NCBI RefSeq assembly: GCF_020921035.1
Contig: NC_063154.1
Location: 6,014,001 to 6,078,000, forward strand
Length of the DNA: 64,000 nucleotides
Source of the DNA: Rhodamnia argentea
Lineage: Eukaryota > Streptophyta > Magnoliopsida > Myrtales > Myrtaceae
Direction: 5' to 3'
Shown: positions 62,245-64,000 of the stretch, one piece after another
Layout of the letters: every line of letters starts with the position of its first letter
Position numbering within the stretch: the stretch's first letter is position 1
Notes under the pieces: model-generated
What the model was told of the DNA's origin: nothing
Database searches by the model: none
Seen by the model: only the letters and a program-made list of their open reading frames with translations
Made by a program: the position numbers and the translations under genes

Positions 62245-63600
62245 ATAAGGAAAAGCCAATTTGATATTTGATTGGAAAACTCCCGCCTATTTTTGGGTAT
62301 TTTCCTTTGAATTCAGCACTCAAAAACACATTAGCGCCAACACCCAATAAGAAAGTCGAGCTGCGATAAATAACACCGGAGAGGCAGGTCAAGTCAAGGC
62401 CTAACTTTCGTACAAAAAGAAAAAGGGAAGTTGACAATTCAAACGGGCAAAAAGAAAACAAAAGCAAAAAGAGAGGGGAGCAGGATATGCGGCGGAGCAC
62501 ATGGGGTTGGTGGGCCCCCCTAGCAGCCGCACCGCTCGAGACTTGCCGATTGACCCGTCGCTCTCGTGACCCAACCAACCCCCCTCCCTCTCGGGTTCGG
62601 TGCACCCCATAAATGCTCCGAGACCCGCTTTACTCACCCGAGCCAAAGGAATTCACAACCGACCCGATTGCCCAGTCAAAGTGTAACAAATTCGTATTCC
62701 ACTTCAATTTGACCCGAAATTGGAGTGACAATTTCACTGCACCCGAAAGTCCCGCCCCACGGTTTTTCTCGTTTGGTGGCTTGAGGGGTAACGCAAGACG
62801 TGCAGCTTCGTGGAAATTTCCGGAATCGAAAACTTTTTAACCACTCAATTAATGCGTAATTCCATTTTGAGTAAGAGATAATTAATAGGGCACTCGTTCA
62901 ACGATAGTGTCATTAATAAAGCCGAGATAAGTACGATTGGAGTGATTTGAATTCATTGTTCAAAATTGTTGCAAATCAGGGGAGTTACTCTTTCGGTCAC
63001 CGATTGCCGAATTCCCTTCTCTTTCGAAGAAGACGGAATTTCGTGAATTGCTGGGACGTGGAATAGATGCTTAATCTTATGGTAAATGGGTATAAGAACA
63101 TACATTCGCTCCATAAATCAGTCACATTGGTTAGTACAAAATAGTAATAGCAGTCCATAGCTTCATTGATTAGTACACCAAAACAAGAAATTTACAGCTT
63201 ACTAGCAAGCGAGGGCTTGAAGGTCATTTCCAGCAAAAAAATATTGCTGGACCAAACCCTGACGGGCCGCCTGACCTCACTCCCAAGTTGGAAAAAAAAG
63301 GAAAACCAAATTACTAATGGCGGGTGGTAAGACTCCACCTCTGCCAGAAACTTCTGCATTCAATTGCCGCAGAATTGCAGAAGCAACAAAATGACCCTTT
63401 TGACCCCTAAGAGAAAAAACACAAATTGGACTTCTCACCAATAAGCCCTAATACAATTATAACTAATGACCCAAATTAGAAGGAGGAGCCATTTAAAACT
63501 AGCTCCTTTCAATTTGGACCGACAATGTCTAATACTATATAGTATTATATAACCTAGTGTACTAATTAAATCCTTCCACTCGGTCATACCCTCATTTTGA
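62245..63600. other. Intergenic and expansin 3' region
   Basis: No gene seen. It includes the probable 3' untranslated region of the expansin gene on the minus strand. Confidence 0.4.
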
Positions 63601-63632
63601 TTTAGGTTTGTTGTTTTGAGTAAGGTGGGTCC

Positions 63633-63939
63633 TTAGCGGAACTGGGCTCCGGCGAAGGTCTGCCCGAAGGACCACCCGGCAGGGGCGACGTCGTTGGAGA
63701 CCACGCTGCGGCCGTCACTGGTGGTGACCTTGAAGGAGAGGGACTGGCCGTTGAGGTTGGCGTTGCTCTGCCAGTTCTGGCCCCAGTTACGGGACATGGT
63801 TTGCCACCCGGTCCTCGACCCCTTCACGGCCACCGCGTGGACGTCGCCGGCGCCGCCGACATTGGTGACGAGGACGAGGTTGAAGTAGGAGTGGCCGTTG
63901 ATGGTGAACCTGATGCCTCCCGTCCTCCGGCACGGCACC
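63633..63939 (-). CDS. Alpha-expansin, last exon (partial gene)
   Basis: The exon starts after acceptor CTCCACAG at 63940 and encodes about 102 residues to the stop at 63633: [20 protein letters not shown], then [13 protein letters not shown], ending [11 protein letters not shown]. This is the C-terminal part of EXPA, including most of the cellulose-binding (CBM63, pollen-allergen-like) domain with the conserved tryptophans. The catalytic-like N-terminal double-psi barrel with HFD motif would lie in earlier exons beyond position 64000. Expansins loosen the plant cell wall at acid pH. The frame is intact in what can be seen. Which EXPA it is cannot be told from this exon alone. Confidence 0.92.
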
Positions 63940-64000
63940 CTGTGGAGACACGCGAGTAGTTCCGGTGCCAAATGAGCATCCAAGCCCGAACATTAAGCTT

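Overview
The window looks like nuclear DNA of a woody core eudicot. Genes have plant-type introns, the families are plant-specific (DYW-type PPR, CDF-type Dof, S21 R2R3-MYB, MYB-CC, alpha-expansin, S-like RNase, mTERF), and long AT-rich intergenic stretches are full of small non-autonomous DNA elements. A Myrtales (Eucalyptus-like) source is plausible, but this is a guess from general look, not shown.

Layout. 1-1353: repeats and leader. 1354-3344 (+): vacuolar amino-acid transporter of the AVT1I type, three exons. 3602-3675 (+): tRNA-Thr(AGU), 115 bp upstream of a single-exon DYW PPR gene (3790-5595, OTP85-like). 6824-8608 and 11644-13236 (+): tandem pair of secreted T2 RNases with identical intron positions. 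Each has PHR1-type P1BS sites just upstream of its TATA box, pointing to phosphate-starvation control. 13.2-18.8 kb: intergenic, with a hAT-like MITE and a Mutator-like MITE that have readable target-site duplications. 18851-19417 (+): RING-H2 E3 ligase, MPSR1-like. 20676-23618 (-): HOTHEAD-like GMC oxidoreductase broken inside exon 3 by about 1.05 kb of plastid DNA carrying the 3' half of psbC. 24251-25776 (-): MYB-CC (PHL8-like) factor with six exons, including a GC-AG intron. 25.8-36.7 kb: gene-free, repeats. 36703-38983 (+): CDF-type Dof factor, two exons. 40292-42055 (-): R2R3-MYB of the MYB105/MYB117 clade, three exons. 42-59.4 kb: gene-free, dense in foldback elements and MITEs, including one hAT-like element with a perfect 8-bp duplication nested in another element. 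59374-60279 (-): organellar mTERF. 63633-63939 (-): last exon of an alpha-expansin running off the window.

The genes form no operon-like system. The functional thread worth noting is phosphate: two RNases able to scavenge phosphate from RNA carry PHR1-type sites, and a PHR1-related MYB-CC gene lies about 11 kb away. The most unusual structure is the psbC insertion in the coding exon of the GMC oxidoreductase gene, in the same orientation as the host gene. All exon limits come from reading splice sites and protein continuity by eye. No alignment or database search was run.
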